NCBI GenBank assembly: GCA_022839785.1
Contig: JALHJW010000007.1
Location: 62,001-126,000, forward strand
Direction of reading: 5' to 3'
DNA: 64,000 nucleotides
DNA from: Desulfovibrio sp.
GTDB lineage: Bacteria; Desulfobacterota; Desulfovibrionia; Desulfovibrionales; Desulfovibrionaceae
Part shown: piece after piece, positions 9,543 to 20,339 of the stretch
Layout: each line of letters starts with the position of its first letter
Numbering within the stretch: position 1 is the stretch's first letter
The notes under the pieces: model-generated
The model's database searches: none
What the model was told of the DNA's origin: nothing
What the model saw: the letters and a program-made list of their open reading frames with translations, nothing else
Made by a program: the position numbers and the translations under genes

Positions 9543-10073
9543 ATGATCCAGAGCTGCGCCATGATCTATCTGCCGGGCGGGATGCCGACGCCGGTCGGCG
9601 TCGTCCCGGAGGGGAGCGGAGGGGCTCCCTCCCTGCGCCGTCCCGTGGAGTGGCAGGTGCGCGTCACCCATCTCGCCCTGCCGTCGTTCGGCCGGGGGGC
9701 CTCCTCGTGGCCGCGGCCCGAGCCGTGCATCGTCTTTTTCGATCTTTTCAGCGGAGCGTGCGGCCGCAAGGAGGCCAAACTCCGCAAGCGAAAGGGGCTC
9801 GACGCGTCCCAGATGGAGCTGCTCGGCCGCTTCGGCCCGGGGCTCGGCGTGCGCGAATTCCGCCTCAAACTGACCCTGGCGGGCGTCATCGCCGCTCCGG
9901 AACTCAGCCTCTCCCTGGCCGGCACGCTCCGGCAACTCGTGGGGGCCGGCAGCGGGCGGGCCATCGAGGAGGGAAGAAGCTGTTTCTTCTGGCGGCCGGG
10001 CCACGGCGGCCGCTACCAGTGCGGGATGTGCGCCCCGCTCGGCGGGAACGCCACATGGACGCGGGACGCCTGA
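9543..10073 (+). CDS. Unrecognised protein encoded between phnM and phnN
   Basis: 176 residues with no family I recognise. The coding frame is supported by strong third-position GC, a GGGAG ribosome site five bases before the ATG and its place inside the C-P lyase operon: 31 bases after phnM and overlapping phnN by 19 bases. It has no signal peptide or membrane helix. Notable parts are WQVRVTHLALPSFGRG and PEPCIVFFDLFSGACGRKEAK in the first half, a basic patch KEAKLRKRKGLD near residue 80, FRLKLTLAGVIAAPELSLSLAG, and a C-terminal CxxC in YQCGMCAP. Scattered cysteines could bind a metal, but that is speculation. Confidence 0.65.
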   Translation: MIQSCAMIYLPGGMPTPVGVVPEGSGGAPSLRRPVEWQVRVTHLALPSFGRGASSWPRPEPCIVFFDLFSGACGRKEAKLRKRKGLDASQMELLGRFGPGLGVREFRLKLTLAGVIAAPELSLSLAGTLRQLVGAGSGRAIEEGRSCFFWRPGHGGRYQCGMCAPLGGNATWTRDA

Positions 10074-10654
10074 TCTACGTCATGGGCGCTTCGGGCGCGG
10101 GCAAGGACAGCCTCCTGCGCGAGGTCCGCCCCCGGCTGGCCGGGTGCGGCTTCGTCTTCGCGCACCGCTACATCACCCGTCTGGCCGAGGCCGGAGGGGA
10201 GAACCACGTGGCCCTGACGCGCGAGGAGTTCCGGCTGCGTCTGGCGAGCGGCTTCTTCGCCCTGCACTGGGAGAGCCACGGCAACTGCTACGGCGTCGGC
10301 CGGGAGATCGACCTCTGGCTCGCCGCCGGGCGGCACGTGGTGATGAACGGCTCGCGCGCCTATCTGCCCACGGCCCGGGAGCGCTATCCCGGGGTCCTGC
10401 CGGTGCTCGTCGCCGTGCGGCCGGAGACGCTGCGCCAGCGCCTCCTGGCCCGGGGCAGGGAGAGCGAGGAGGAGATACGCGGGCGGATCGAACGCGCCGC
10501 AAAATACGCCGTGGAGGACGGGGACTGCCTGCGTATCGACAACAGCGGCCTGCTCGGCGAGGCGGCGCGGCGTCTTGTCGAGGGCCTGCGCGCCGCCGCG
10601 GTCCTTCCGGCCCCTCCCGGACGCGCCCGGGGAGGATCGGCGGCGGCGTTCTGA
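10055..10654 (+). CDS. phnN: Ribose 1,5-bisphosphokinase PhnN
   Basis: Phosphorylates ribose 1,5-bisphosphate to PRPP, returning the C-P lyase product to nucleotide metabolism. ATG 10055 gives MDAGRLIYVMGASGAGKDSLL, with the P-loop GASGAGKDS, the guanylate-kinase-like HRYITR and the ribose-binding WESHGNCYGV block. 199 residues; the last 20 (GRARGGSAAAF) are an unstructured tail. It starts 19 bases before the end of the preceding gene. Confidence 0.92.
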   Translation: MDAGRLIYVMGASGAGKDSLLREVRPRLAGCGFVFAHRYITRLAEAGGENHVALTREEFRLRLASGFFALHWESHGNCYGVGREIDLWLAAGRHVVMNGSRAYLPTARERYPGVLPVLVAVRPETLRQRLLARGRESEEEIRGRIERAAKYAVEDGDCLRIDNSGLLGEAARRLVEGLRAAAVLPAPPGRARGGSAAAF

Positions 10655-10712
10655 CCGCCCCGGCGATGCGTCGTCATCTTCCGGTCGTCTTTCCGCCACA
10701 CCCGCGGGAGTA

Positions 10713-10739
10713 GGTGACGCGCATCGACAACGTGTCACC
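10713..10739. promoter_or_regulatory. Inverted repeat before the small last gene of the phn operon
   Basis: Arms GGTGACGCG (10713-10721) and CGTGTCACC (10731-10739) pair at 8 of 9 positions around a 9-base centre. It sits in the 97-base gap between phnN and the next small gene, ending 13 bases before that gene's start. It could be an operator for a dimeric regulator or an intercistronic hairpin; it is not followed by a T-run, so a terminator is unlikely. Confidence 0.4.
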
Positions 10740-10751
10740 AGGAAGACGACC

Positions 10752-10985
10752 ATGACCCTGAATCCGGATCACGTTTCCCTGCTTTCGCTGGTGGACCGCT
10801 TCTGCGCCTATTCCAGATACGGCGGCGTCATGCCCCTGCGCCTCCTGGCCACGCAGGAGGACCTGGTCGACGACCTGGTCGGCCGGGAGATGCTGCGGTG
10901 CGTCAGCAGCCGCTCCCTCCAGGGATGCGCGGTCGAGGGCGTCACCCTGACGGCGGCCGGACGGCTTCTGCTGCGCGAGGAGTGA
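10752..10985 (+). CDS. Small unrecognised protein, possibly winged-helix-like
   Basis: 77 residues from ATG 10752 (MTLNPDHVSLLSLVDRFCAYSR), preceded by a weak AGGAAG ribosome site. The frame has strong third-position GC. The end, VEGVTLTAAGRLLLREE, resembles the last helix and wing of small winged-helix proteins, where LTxxGRxLL is common, but the resemblance is weak. It may belong to the phn operon or be driven from the inverted repeat just upstream. It converges with ureG, leaving a 24-base gap. Confidence 0.5.
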   Translation: MTLNPDHVSLLSLVDRFCAYSRYGGVMPLRLLATQEDLVDDLVGREMLRCVSSRSLQGCAVEGVTLTAAGRLLLREE

Positions 10986-11009
10986 CGGGCGCGGGACGGC
11001 GCACGAGGT

Positions 11010-11618
<609 letters not shown>

Positions 11619-11644
11619 GTGTCCTCCGGTTCCGTTGCCGTGGT

Positions 11645-12316
11645 TCAGGAGCGGAAGAGCCGCGTCCTTTGGGTTTCATGCAGCGCAGAGGCCATGATCT
11701 GCCCCGGCGCCGCGCCGCCGATTTCCTCGTCGCCGAGTCCGAGTCCCGCCTCCACGAGTTCCGGGATGCGGGCCGCGAGCAGCGAGGCCATGCGCTGCCC
11801 CGCGGTCTGCCCCAGGGGAACGGCCTTGATGGCGGCGAGGATCTGGTTTTCGGCCCAGGACCAGAGGTAGCCGCAGCACAGCTCCCGCGCGCCGATGCCC
11901 CAATGCGCCCCGGCAAGGGCGAAGAGCAGGCAGTAGGTGCGGCGCGGATGCGTGAGCCACGGCGCGGCGCGCGTTACGCCGAGGTCGCGCAGCAGCCGGG
12001 CCAGGGCGCCCGCGGTCTGCAGCTCCTCGGCGCGCAGCTCCGCGGTCTCGCGGCTGGCGAAGAGCACGGCGGTCCAATGCCGGAGCGCCGCGTCGCCGCC
12101 CGTCTCCCAGGCCGCGCGCAGGCGGGCGAGCACCGGCACGTCCAGCCGCGCGAGGGAATGCTCCAGGATGCCGAATATCCACGCGCGAGTCTTGTCCTCC
12201 GAGTCCATGCCGCTGGCCGCCGCCCACTCAAGCCCCTGGGAGTAGGCGAAGGTCCCCACGGGCAGGGACGGGCTGACGAGCCGCATGAGGTGCACAAGGC
12301 CCGCGCCTGCGATCAT
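11645..12316 (-). CDS. ureF: Urease accessory protein UreF
   Basis: All-helical adaptor that binds UreD-urease and gates UreG GTP hydrolysis. The start at 12316 (MIAGAGLVHLMRLVSPSLPVGTFAYSQGLEWA) overlaps the ureE stop as ATGA and matches the UreF N-terminus; the frame runs further upstream only inside ureE. Family blocks SPSLPVGTFAYSQGLE, RETAELRAEE and PLGQTAGQRM are present. 223 residues. Confidence 0.95.
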   Translation of the reverse strand: MIAGAGLVHLMRLVSPSLPVGTFAYSQGLEWAAASGMDSEDKTRAWIFGILEHSLARLDVPVLARLRAAWETGGDAALRHWTAVLFASRETAELRAEELQTAGALARLLRDLGVTRAAPWLTHPRRTYCLLFALAGAHWGIGARELCCGYLWSWAENQILAAIKAVPLGQTAGQRMASLLAARIPELVEAGLGLGDEEIGGAAPGQIMASALHETQRTRLFRS

Positions 12317-12786
12317 GAGGCGGCCACCCGCCTGAACTCGCGCACGTCGAGGCTCGGCATGGGGATGGCCCCGGGTTCCGGGGTGAAGGGCCCCATGCGG
12401 TGCTCCACCTCGAATCCCAGGGAGCGCATCAGTTCGTCCGTCACGGGGTCGCGCTCGTACTGGATGGAGTCCTCCCCGATCTCGGCGGGCACGTGGCGGT
12501 TGCCGAGATGGAGGCAGGCCCTGGCCATGCCGCGAAGGTCGCCGAAGCAAACCTTGGAGAGATGCTCGTCCGCGGCCTCCACGCGCACCGCGTAGCCTTC
12601 GGCCGAGGCGATGACCGTGCCGTGGGGGAGCACCGTGCCCGGCGGCAGCACGATGCCCGCCTCCAGCCCCGAGGGCAACCGCACGCGTTGCCGCGAGCGT
12701 TCCCGCAGGCGGTGGGGCAGGACCAGACGCTCCTGGAACGGCGTCTTTCCGTCGTCATTGTGCACGATGCTCTCGAAGGTCAGCAT
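12313..12786 (-). CDS. ureE: Urease nickel chaperone UreE
   Basis: Metallochaperone that hands Ni2+ to UreG. Blocks LVLPHRLRERSRQRVRLPSG (N-terminal peptide-binding-like domain) and CLHLGNRHVPAEI (metal-binding C-terminal domain, with the dimer-interface histidine) are evident. 157 residues, ending EFRRVAAS without the histidine-rich tail found in some homologues, so nickel storage capacity is probably limited to the interface site. Fits between ureC and ureF, 12 bases from the ureC stop. Confidence 0.94.
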   Translation of the reverse strand: MLTFESIVHNDDGKTPFQERLVLPHRLRERSRQRVRLPSGLEAGIVLPPGTVLPHGTVIASAEGYAVRVEAADEHLSKVCFGDLRGMARACLHLGNRHVPAEIGEDSIQYERDPVTDELMRSLGFEVEHRMGPFTPEPGAIPMPSLDVREFRRVAAS

Positions 12787-12798
12787 GCGGATGTCACG

Positions 12799-14502
<1,704 letters not shown>

Positions 14503-14515
14503 GGCGTCCCTCTGC

Positions 14516-14824
14516 TTAACCCAGCTTGCCCATGACCCGGGCGTTGAAACCGTACACCTCGCGTCCGCCCGCCAGGGCCACAAGCTCGACCTCGCGGCTT
14601 TGGCCCGGCTCGAAGCGCACCGCCGTGCCCGCCGGGATGTTCAGCCGAAATCCCCTGGCCGCCTCCCGGTCGAAGCCGAGCGCGGCGTTCGTCTCGTAAA
14701 AATGGTAGTGCGATCCGACCTGGATCGGCCGGTCGCCGGTATTGGCCACGCTGAGGCGCACCGTGGCCCGTCCCTCGTTCAGCGCAAGCGCGCCTGCCGC
14801 GCAGATGATCTCTCCTGGTTTCAT
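14516..14824 (-). CDS. ureB: Urease subunit beta UreB
   Basis: Non-catalytic beta-sheet subunit of the (ABC)3 urease. MKPGEIICAAGALALNEGR opens the typical sequence and VANTGDRPIQVGSHYHFYETN is the hallmark block. 102 residues, not fused to UreA, as in most proteobacteria. It lies 11 bases after ureA and 13 bases before ureC. Confidence 0.97.
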   Translation of the reverse strand: MKPGEIICAAGALALNEGRATVRLSVANTGDRPIQVGSHYHFYETNAALGFDREAARGFRLNIPAGTAVRFEPGQSREVELVALAGGREVYGFNARVMGKLG

Positions 14825-14835
14825 GGCGGACCGTC

Positions 14836-15138
14836 CTACTGGATGGGGTTGTGGACGGTGACCAGCTTGGTGCCGTCCGGGAAGGTGGCCTCCACCTGGA
14901 CCTCGTGGATCATCTCCGCGATGCCGTCCATGACGTCGGCGCGGGTGAGCAGCGTGGTCCCGTGGTGCATGAGCTCGGCCACGGTCTTTCCCTCGCGCGC
15001 CCCCTCCAGGATGGCGGAGGCGATGAAGGCCATGGCCTCGGGGTAGTTGAGCCTCAGCCCGCGCTCCTTGCGGCTGGCGGCCAGCAGCCCCGCGCAGAAG
15101 ATCAGCAGCTTGTCCTTTTCTCTGGGCGAGAGTTTCAT
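14836..15138 (-). CDS. ureA: Urease subunit gamma UreA
   Basis: Small structural subunit of urease. MKLSPREKDKLLIFCAGLLA, RGLRLNYPEAMAFI and the C-terminal VEATFPDGTKLVTVHNPI are all diagnostic. 100 residues, standard size. A GGAGAGGAAGC-type ribosome site precedes the start. It follows ureD by 16 bases. Confidence 0.98.
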   Translation of the reverse strand: MKLSPREKDKLLIFCAGLLAASRKERGLRLNYPEAMAFIASAILEGAREGKTVAELMHHGTTLLTRADVMDGIAEMIHEVQVEATFPDGTKLVTVHNPIQ

Positions 15139-15154
15139 TGCTTCCTCTCCTTGT

Positions 15155-15994
15155 TCACGTCTTCCAAATCCGCGGCGGGCAGGCGGGCCTGCCCAGGGCG
15201 TGCGGGCGCAACGCCTCCCAGGCCCGGGCCAGCAGCGCCTTGCAGCTCCACACGTCCGAGCCGAAAAAGCGGCAGACCGCGATGCCGTCCACCCATGTCA
15301 GCGAAAAATCTTCCCCGGCGGCCGGGCTGCAAAGCCCCCCGCGCGCCGCGGCCAACGCCGAGGCGTCGTCAAGGGTGGCGAAGAGCGTGCCCATGACCGT
15401 GCGCCCCCCAAGCCCCCAGGCCTCGGTCAGGAGCGCCGAGCCGCCGTCGTACCGGCCGAGTTCCAGCAGCAGCGGCTCGCCGTCCCGGAGGATTTCTACA
15501 CGCTGCGTGAACTCGCCCCGGTCGTAGGGCGCGCCCGAAGCGGGCAGACCGAAACAGACCATCTCCCAGCCCAGGAAGGAGGCTCCTGCGGCGAGTTCCA
15601 CGCGCGTCCGGCTCAGGGCGCGCGCGCCCGGATAGACGATGCTCTCCTGCGGCAGCCATTCCAGCGCTCCGCCCCGGTCCACGCGCAGGAGTTGTTCCTG
15701 CAGCGCCAGGGGACCGGCGCTGCGGTAGAACTTGCCCGCCGCCGGGGTGGTCGCCAGGGCCGAGGCTCCTTCGCGCGCCGTCGCCCGGATGGCCAGTTCG
15801 TCCCCGCCCACGATCCCGCCGGGCGGGTGGAGCAGGTAGACGTGGCAGGTCTCCCCTTCCGGGTAGAAGGGCTTCTGCACCCGTAGCGGCCCGAAGTGGC
15901 GGCAGGACAGCCCCGTCCGTTCCCCGGAGGGAAAGAATGCGAGGTCCAGGGAGGCCCGCCAGCCCGCCGACGCGCCTTCTTGGTAATGCAGCAC
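15155..15994 (-). CDS. ureD: Urease accessory protein UreD (UreH)
   Basis: Scaffold chaperone that binds apo-urease and recruits UreF and UreG. Blocks GWRASLDLAFF, FGPLRVQKPFYPEG, LLHPPGGIVGGD and ATTPAAGKFYRS are diagnostic. The frame is open to an ATG at 16042, but that start overlaps urtE by 32 bases and has no ribosome site; GTG 15994 (encoding MLHYQEGASAGWRAS, 279 residues) gives the usual UreD N-terminus and no overlap, so it is preferred with moderate confidence. The C-terminus ends CPPRIWKT. Confidence 0.92.
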   Translation of the reverse strand: MLHYQEGASAGWRASLDLAFFPSGERTGLSCRHFGPLRVQKPFYPEGETCHVYLLHPPGGIVGGDELAIRATAREGASALATTPAAGKFYRSAGPLALQEQLLRVDRGGALEWLPQESIVYPGARALSRTRVELAAGASFLGWEMVCFGLPASGAPYDRGEFTQRVEILRDGEPLLLELGRYDGGSALLTEAWGLGGRTVMGTLFATLDDASALAAARGGLCSPAAGEDFSLTWVDGIAVCRFFGSDVWSCKALLARAWEALRPHALGRPACPPRIWKT

Positions 15995-16010
15995 GGGCCG
16001 CCCCGGCTCC

Positions 16011-16706
16011 CTATGCGGTGAGGAACTCGGCGATGTGCGCATCGTCGAGGTCCTGCATGTCGCCCTGGGCCACGACGTGTCCCCGGTCCATGATGGCGAA
16101 GCGCTCTCCCACCTTGCGCGCGAACGTGAGGTTCTGGGTCACCAGCAGCAGGGTGACGCCCAGTTCGGCGTTGAGCTTCACGAGGATGTCCCCGATGAGC
16201 TGCACGATGTTGGGCTGGATGCCCTCGGTGGGCTCGTCCAGCACGAGCAGCTTGGGATCGCTGGCCAGGGCGCGTCCCACGGCGAGCTGCTGCTGCTGTC
16301 CGCCGGAGAGGTTACCGCCCTTGCGGCGGGACATCTCGCGCAGCACCGGAAAGAAGCCGTAGATGGCCTCGGGTATCGTCCTCAGCCCGTCCCGCCGCCC
16401 GGTGAGCCCCACGATGAGGTTTTCCTCCACGGTCAGGTCGGCGAATATGCCGCGCCCCTGCGGCACGTAGCCGATGCCGCGGTGGGCGCGCATGGCCGCG
16501 GGCAGGCGCGCCAAATCCTCGCCCTCAAAGAGCATGTTTCCGCTCTTGACGGGCAGCAGCCCCATGATGGCGTTGAGCAGGGTGGTCTTGCCCACCCCGT
16601 TGCGGCCCATGAGGCAGAATCGCCGGCCTGCCGCAAGCTCGAAGTCCACGTCCCTGAGGATGTGGCTGCCGCCGTAATACTGGTTCACGCCTCGGATCGT
16701 CAGCAT
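16011..16706 (-). CDS. urtE: Urea ABC transporter ATP-binding protein UrtE
   Basis: One of two ATPases of the branched-chain-type urea importer, LivF-like. MLTIRGVNQYYGGSHILRDV start, Walker A GRNGVGKTT, the Urt-specific LPVKSG, signature LSGGQQQQLAVGRAL, Walker B LLVLDEPTEGIQPNIV. 231 residues. Starts within the urtD stop, and precedes the urease genes, so import and hydrolysis are co-transcribed. Confidence 0.95.
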   Translation of the reverse strand: MLTIRGVNQYYGGSHILRDVDFELAAGRRFCLMGRNGVGKTTLLNAIMGLLPVKSGNMLFEGEDLARLPAAMRAHRGIGYVPQGRGIFADLTVEENLIVGLTGRRDGLRTIPEAIYGFFPVLREMSRRKGGNLSGGQQQQLAVGRALASDPKLLVLDEPTEGIQPNIVQLIGDILVKLNAELGVTLLLVTQNLTFARKVGERFAIMDRGHVVAQGDMQDLDDAHIAEFLTA

Positions 16707-17512
16707 CAGCCCCCCAGATAGACTTCGACGACTTTTGGGTTGTTCTGCACGAAATCCATGCTGCCCTCGGCCAGCACCCGGCCCTCGTGCAGGACCGTGA
16801 CCCGCTCGGCCAGGGCGCGGACGAACTCCATGTCGTGCTCGATGACCACCACGGTATGGTCGCGCTTGAGGGACTGGAGCAGCGGGATGGAGCTCTCAAG
16901 CTCCTGCGGCGTCATGCCAGCGGCGGGCTCGTCGATGAGCAAAAGCTTCGGCGACTGCATGAGCAGCATGCCGATCTCCAGCCACTGCTTGCGGCCGTGG
17001 GAAAGGTGCCCGGCCTGCATGTGGGCCATGTCCTGCGCGCCGATGAGTTCCAGGATCTCCTCGATGCGTTCCTTGCGCTCCGGCGTCAGCCGCCAGAACA
17101 GGCTTTCGGAGAGGGTTCGCCTGCAGTGCAGGGCAAGCTCCAGGTTCTCGAACAGGGTCAGGTTCTGGAAGACCGTGGGGGTCTGGAACTTGCGCCCGAT
17201 GCCGGCCTGGGCGATCTCGGTCTCCGACATGCCGGTGATGTCCGCCTCGTAGAAGTAGACCTCCCCCTTGTCCGGCTTGGTCTTGCCGGTGATGATGTCG
17301 AGCATCGTCGTCTTGCCCGCGCCGTTGGGGCCGATGATGCAGTAGATCATGTTCTCGTCCACGCTCAGGGAGAGGTCGGTGAGGGCGTTGAACCCGTCGA
17401 AGCTCACCGAGACGCCGTTCAGGGAGAGGATGATCCCGTTGGACGATTGGTGGAGCGCGGCGGAGGTGATCTTCCTGGATTCCCAGGAGCGGCGTTCAGG
17501 GGAGTTCAGCAT
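16706..17512 (-). CDS. urtD: Urea ABC transporter ATP-binding protein UrtD
   Basis: LivG-like ATPase of the urea importer. The start at 17512 (MLNSPERRSWESRK) overlaps the urtC stop as TGATG; the frame is open far upstream only because stop codons are rare. Walker A GPNGAGKTTMLDIITGKTKP, GIGRKFQTPTVFQNLT (UrtD hallmark), signature LSHGRKQWLEIGMLL and Walker B LLLIDEP are visible. 268 residues, with a 30-residue N-terminal lead before the ABC core, as is usual in UrtD. Confidence 0.95.
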   Translation of the reverse strand: MLNSPERRSWESRKITSAALHQSSNGIILSLNGVSVSFDGFNALTDLSLSVDENMIYCIIGPNGAGKTTMLDIITGKTKPDKGEVYFYEADITGMSETEIAQAGIGRKFQTPTVFQNLTLFENLELALHCRRTLSESLFWRLTPERKERIEEILELIGAQDMAHMQAGHLSHGRKQWLEIGMLLMQSPKLLLIDEPAAGMTPQELESSIPLLQSLKRDHTVVVIEHDMEFVRALAERVTVLHEGRVLAEGSMDFVQNNPKVVEVYLGG

Positions 17513-18699
17513 CAGTTCGCCCCTCCGCGGCGCGAATCGGAGGAGGACGCGGCCGTCCGGACGAGGGCGGCCGCCCCGTCTTCCGGCCCCGCCGCATCCT
17601 TGGCGCTCCTGTTCCAGCGCGCGCGGGACCTGGCGATAAGGCCGCCGAACCCGGCGATGCCCATGGGCAGGAACATGGTCGTGCCGATGAAGATGGCCGC
17701 GAGGACGTAGAGCCAGAGATCGGGCGCGGCGGCCGTGAACCAGCTCTTGGCCCAGTTCACGAGGAAGGAGCCGAGGATGGGGCCGACCAGGGTCCCCCTG
17801 CCGCCCACGGCCGTCCAGATGACCATTTCGATGGAGTTGGCCGGGGCCATCTCGCTCGGGTTGATGATGCCCACCTGGGGCACGTAGAGCGCGCCGGCCA
17901 CGGCGCACATGATCGCCGAGAGGGCCCAGACGAACAGCTTGTAGCGCAGCGGGTCGTAGCCGCAGAACATCAGCCTGGACTCGGCGTCGCGGATGGCGGT
18001 GAGGGCGCGGCCGAGCTTGGAGCCGGTGATGCGGCGGCACAGGAGGTACGCGCCCGCCACCGCGGCCACGCTGAGAAGGTAGAGCCCCATTTTCGTGCCC
18101 GGCTCCGCGAGGGGGAAGCCGAACAGGTTCCTGAAGCCGGTCAGGCCGTTGTTGCCGCCGAATCCCGTGTCGTTGCGGAAGAACAGCAGCATGAGGGCGA
18201 AGGTGACCGCCTGGGTGATGATCGAGAAATAGACGCCCCGGATGCGCGAGCGGAAGGTGAAGAAGCCGAAGACCAGGGCGAAGAGCAGCGGGACCAGCAC
18301 GATGACGAGCAGGGTGAAGGCGAAGCTCTCGAAGCCGTGCCAGAACCAGGGCAGTTCGCGCCAGTCCATGAACTTCATGAACTCGGGCAGGCCCGCCTCG
18401 CCGCTGATGCCGTGGTTGCGCAAGAGGTGCATGCCCATGGCGTAGCCGCCCATGGCGAAGAAGATGCCGTGCCCCAGGCTCAGAATGCCGGTGAAGCCCC
18501 AGATGAGGTCGATGGCCAGGGCGCACAGGGCGTAGCAGAAGAACTTGCCCATGAGCTGGATGACGTAGTCGGGCACGTGGATGACGGCCCCTTCCGGCGC
18601 GAGCAGATTGAGCGCCGGGACGACCGCCGCGGCGACGAACGTCAGCCCGAGGACGGTCCGGGAGGGCGCGGGAAGATTCCTGAAAAAGGAGGCGGCCAT
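17512..18699 (-). CDS. urtC: Urea ABC transporter permease UrtC
   Basis: LivM-like inner-membrane permease, about ten hydrophobic segments, with DLIWGFTGILSLGHGIFFAMGG as the conserved core block and the ATPase-contact motif RAIRDAESRLMFCGYD-type loop. 395 residues. The C-terminal 40 residues (SRARWNRSAKDAAGPEDG) are hydrophilic and probably cytoplasmic. The start is one base after the urtB stop. Confidence 0.94.
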   Translation of the reverse strand: MAASFFRNLPAPSRTVLGLTFVAAAVVPALNLLAPEGAVIHVPDYVIQLMGKFFCYALCALAIDLIWGFTGILSLGHGIFFAMGGYAMGMHLLRNHGISGEAGLPEFMKFMDWRELPWFWHGFESFAFTLLVIVLVPLLFALVFGFFTFRSRIRGVYFSIITQAVTFALMLLFFRNDTGFGGNNGLTGFRNLFGFPLAEPGTKMGLYLLSVAAVAGAYLLCRRITGSKLGRALTAIRDAESRLMFCGYDPLRYKLFVWALSAIMCAVAGALYVPQVGIINPSEMAPANSIEMVIWTAVGGRGTLVGPILGSFLVNWAKSWFTAAAPDLWLYVLAAIFIGTTMFLPMGIAGFGGLIARSRARWNRSAKDAAGPEDGAAALVRTAASSSDSRRGGAN

Positions 18700-18700
18700 A

Positions 18701-20323
18701 TCAGCTCTCCACCATGCGGCCCTTCATGGCGAAGATGCCCTGGGGCCGTTTCTGGATGAACAGGACGATGACGGCGAGCAGGATGATCTTGCCGAGCACG
18801 GCCCCGGCGAACGGTTCGAGGATCTTGTTCACGATGCCCAGGCTGAGGGCGCCCGCCACGGTTCCGGCCAGCTTGCCCACCCCGCCGAGGACCACGACCA
18901 TGAAGGAGTCCACGATGTAGCCCTGGCCCAGCTCCGGGTTCACGTTGCCCACCTGGGTCAGGGCCAGGCCGCCAAGGCCCGCGATGCCGCTGCCCAGGCC
19001 GAAGGTCCACATGTCCACCTTGTTGGTGAAGATGCCCATGGCCGAGGCGATGGAGCGGCTCTGCGTCACCGCCCGCACCTTGAGGCCCAGCGGGGTGCGC
19101 TGCAGCAGGTACCAGACGATGCCCACCACCAGCGCGGCGAAGGCGATGATGGCGATGCGGTTGTAGGTCAGGATGAGCCCCGTGGTCGGCTCGAAGCCGC
19201 CCGAGAGCCAGGAGGGGTTGCGCACCTCCACGTTCTGTGCCCCGAAGATGAGGCGCACGGTCTGGATGAGGCCCAGGCTGATTCCCCAGGTGGCGAGCAG
19301 GGTCTCCAAGGGGCGGCCGTACAGGTGCCGGATGATGGCGCGCTCCAGCAGCACGCCCACGGCGCAGGGCACGAGGAAGGCCAAAGGGAGGGCGAAAGGG
19401 AGGTACCAGTCGGCCAGGCCTGGAAGGTGGCGCGAGAAGATTTCCTGCACCACGTAGGTGGAGTATGCCCCCAGCATGATCATTTCGCCGTGGGCCATGT
19501 TGATGACGCCCATGAGCCCGAAGGTGATGGCCAGGCCCAGGGCGGCCAGGAGCATGACGCTGCCCAGGCTGACGCCGTAGAACAGGTCGCGCCCGGCCCT
19601 CACGAAGGCGGCCTTGCGCTCCAGCTTCCCCACGGCCGCGACCGCCGCCCTGCGGATGTCGGGGTCCGGTTCGGCGAAGCCGCCGCCGGGGGCCGGCGCC
19701 GCGAGGGGCAGGAGTTTGGCGAGCTGGTCCTGTTCGCCGGAATCCCCGAGGGCCTGGATGGCGGAAATTTTCCTCTCCTTGTCGGCGCTGTCCAGGTTGA
19801 TCAGGGCCAGCGCCAGGGAGAGCCTGCGGATGACGCCCGCGTCCGTCTCCTTGTGCAGCGCCTTTTCGATGGCCGGGGCCATGTCCGGATCGGCGCTTGC
19901 GAGAAGGGCCTCGGCGGAGCGACGCCGGACGGCGGGGTCCGGCGAGGACAGGGCGAGCTGCGCCAGGACGGGCTCCAGGACGCGCCTGACCTGGTTGCTC
20001 ATGCTGGGGGCGTCGAGGCCGCCCGTGTCTCCCGTGAAGGGCTGGCCGGTCAGGGCGTCCACGGCCGCGCCGTCCGCCGCGACGATGAGCGGGCGGCCCT
20101 CGGGGCTTATGAGCATGGCGTCGTCCTGCAGCGCCTGAAGGGCCGGGAGCGCCGCGGCGTCCCCCAGTTCGCCCAGGGCCTGCACGGAAGCGATGAGCAC
20201 GTCGCGGTCGGGATCGGTCAGTCCCCGGATCGCGGCCTCGAATTCCGGGGACGCGGCCCCCGCGGTTCCGGCGAGGCAGAAGGCCAGCAAGGCCATGAGC
20301 AGGAGGATGGACGACTTCATCAT
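18701..20323 (-). CDS. urtB: Urea ABC transporter permease UrtB with periplasmic N-terminal domain
   Basis: LivH-like permease. The 540-residue protein starts with a signal-like hydrophobic segment (MMKSSILLLMALLAFCLAGTAGA), then about 220 residues of HEAT-like helical repeats (IRGLTDPDRDVLIASVQALGELGD, then SSPDPAVRRRSAEALL, DPDIRRAAVAAVG), then the membrane core from about residue 245 (GVSLGSVMLLAALGLAITFGLMGVINMAHGEMIMLGAY). The N-terminal repeat domain is characteristic of UrtB rather than LivH and is presumably extracytoplasmic. It follows a strong hairpin after urtA. Confidence 0.94.
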   Translation of the reverse strand: MMKSSILLLMALLAFCLAGTAGAASPEFEAAIRGLTDPDRDVLIASVQALGELGDAAALPALQALQDDAMLISPEGRPLIVAADGAAVDALTGQPFTGDTGGLDAPSMSNQVRRVLEPVLAQLALSSPDPAVRRRSAEALLASADPDMAPAIEKALHKETDAGVIRRLSLALALINLDSADKERKISAIQALGDSGEQDQLAKLLPLAAPAPGGGFAEPDPDIRRAAVAAVGKLERKAAFVRAGRDLFYGVSLGSVMLLAALGLAITFGLMGVINMAHGEMIMLGAYSTYVVQEIFSRHLPGLADWYLPFALPLAFLVPCAVGVLLERAIIRHLYGRPLETLLATWGISLGLIQTVRLIFGAQNVEVRNPSWLSGGFEPTTGLILTYNRIAIIAFAALVVGIVWYLLQRTPLGLKVRAVTQSRSIASAMGIFTNKVDMWTFGLGSGIAGLGGLALTQVGNVNPELGQGYIVDSFMVVVLGGVGKLAGTVAGALSLGIVNKILEPFAGAVLGKIILLAVIVLFIQKRPQGIFAMKGRMVES

Positions 20324-20339
20324 GCGCTCTCTTCTTGTA

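Noticed and set aside
16706..18526. 606-codon minus-strand frame suggesting a permease-ATPase fusion in the urt operon
   Set aside because: The part upstream of 17512 is an out-of-frame reading of urtC (Arg/His/Pro-rich). Real urtD starts at 17512 overlapping the urtC stop.
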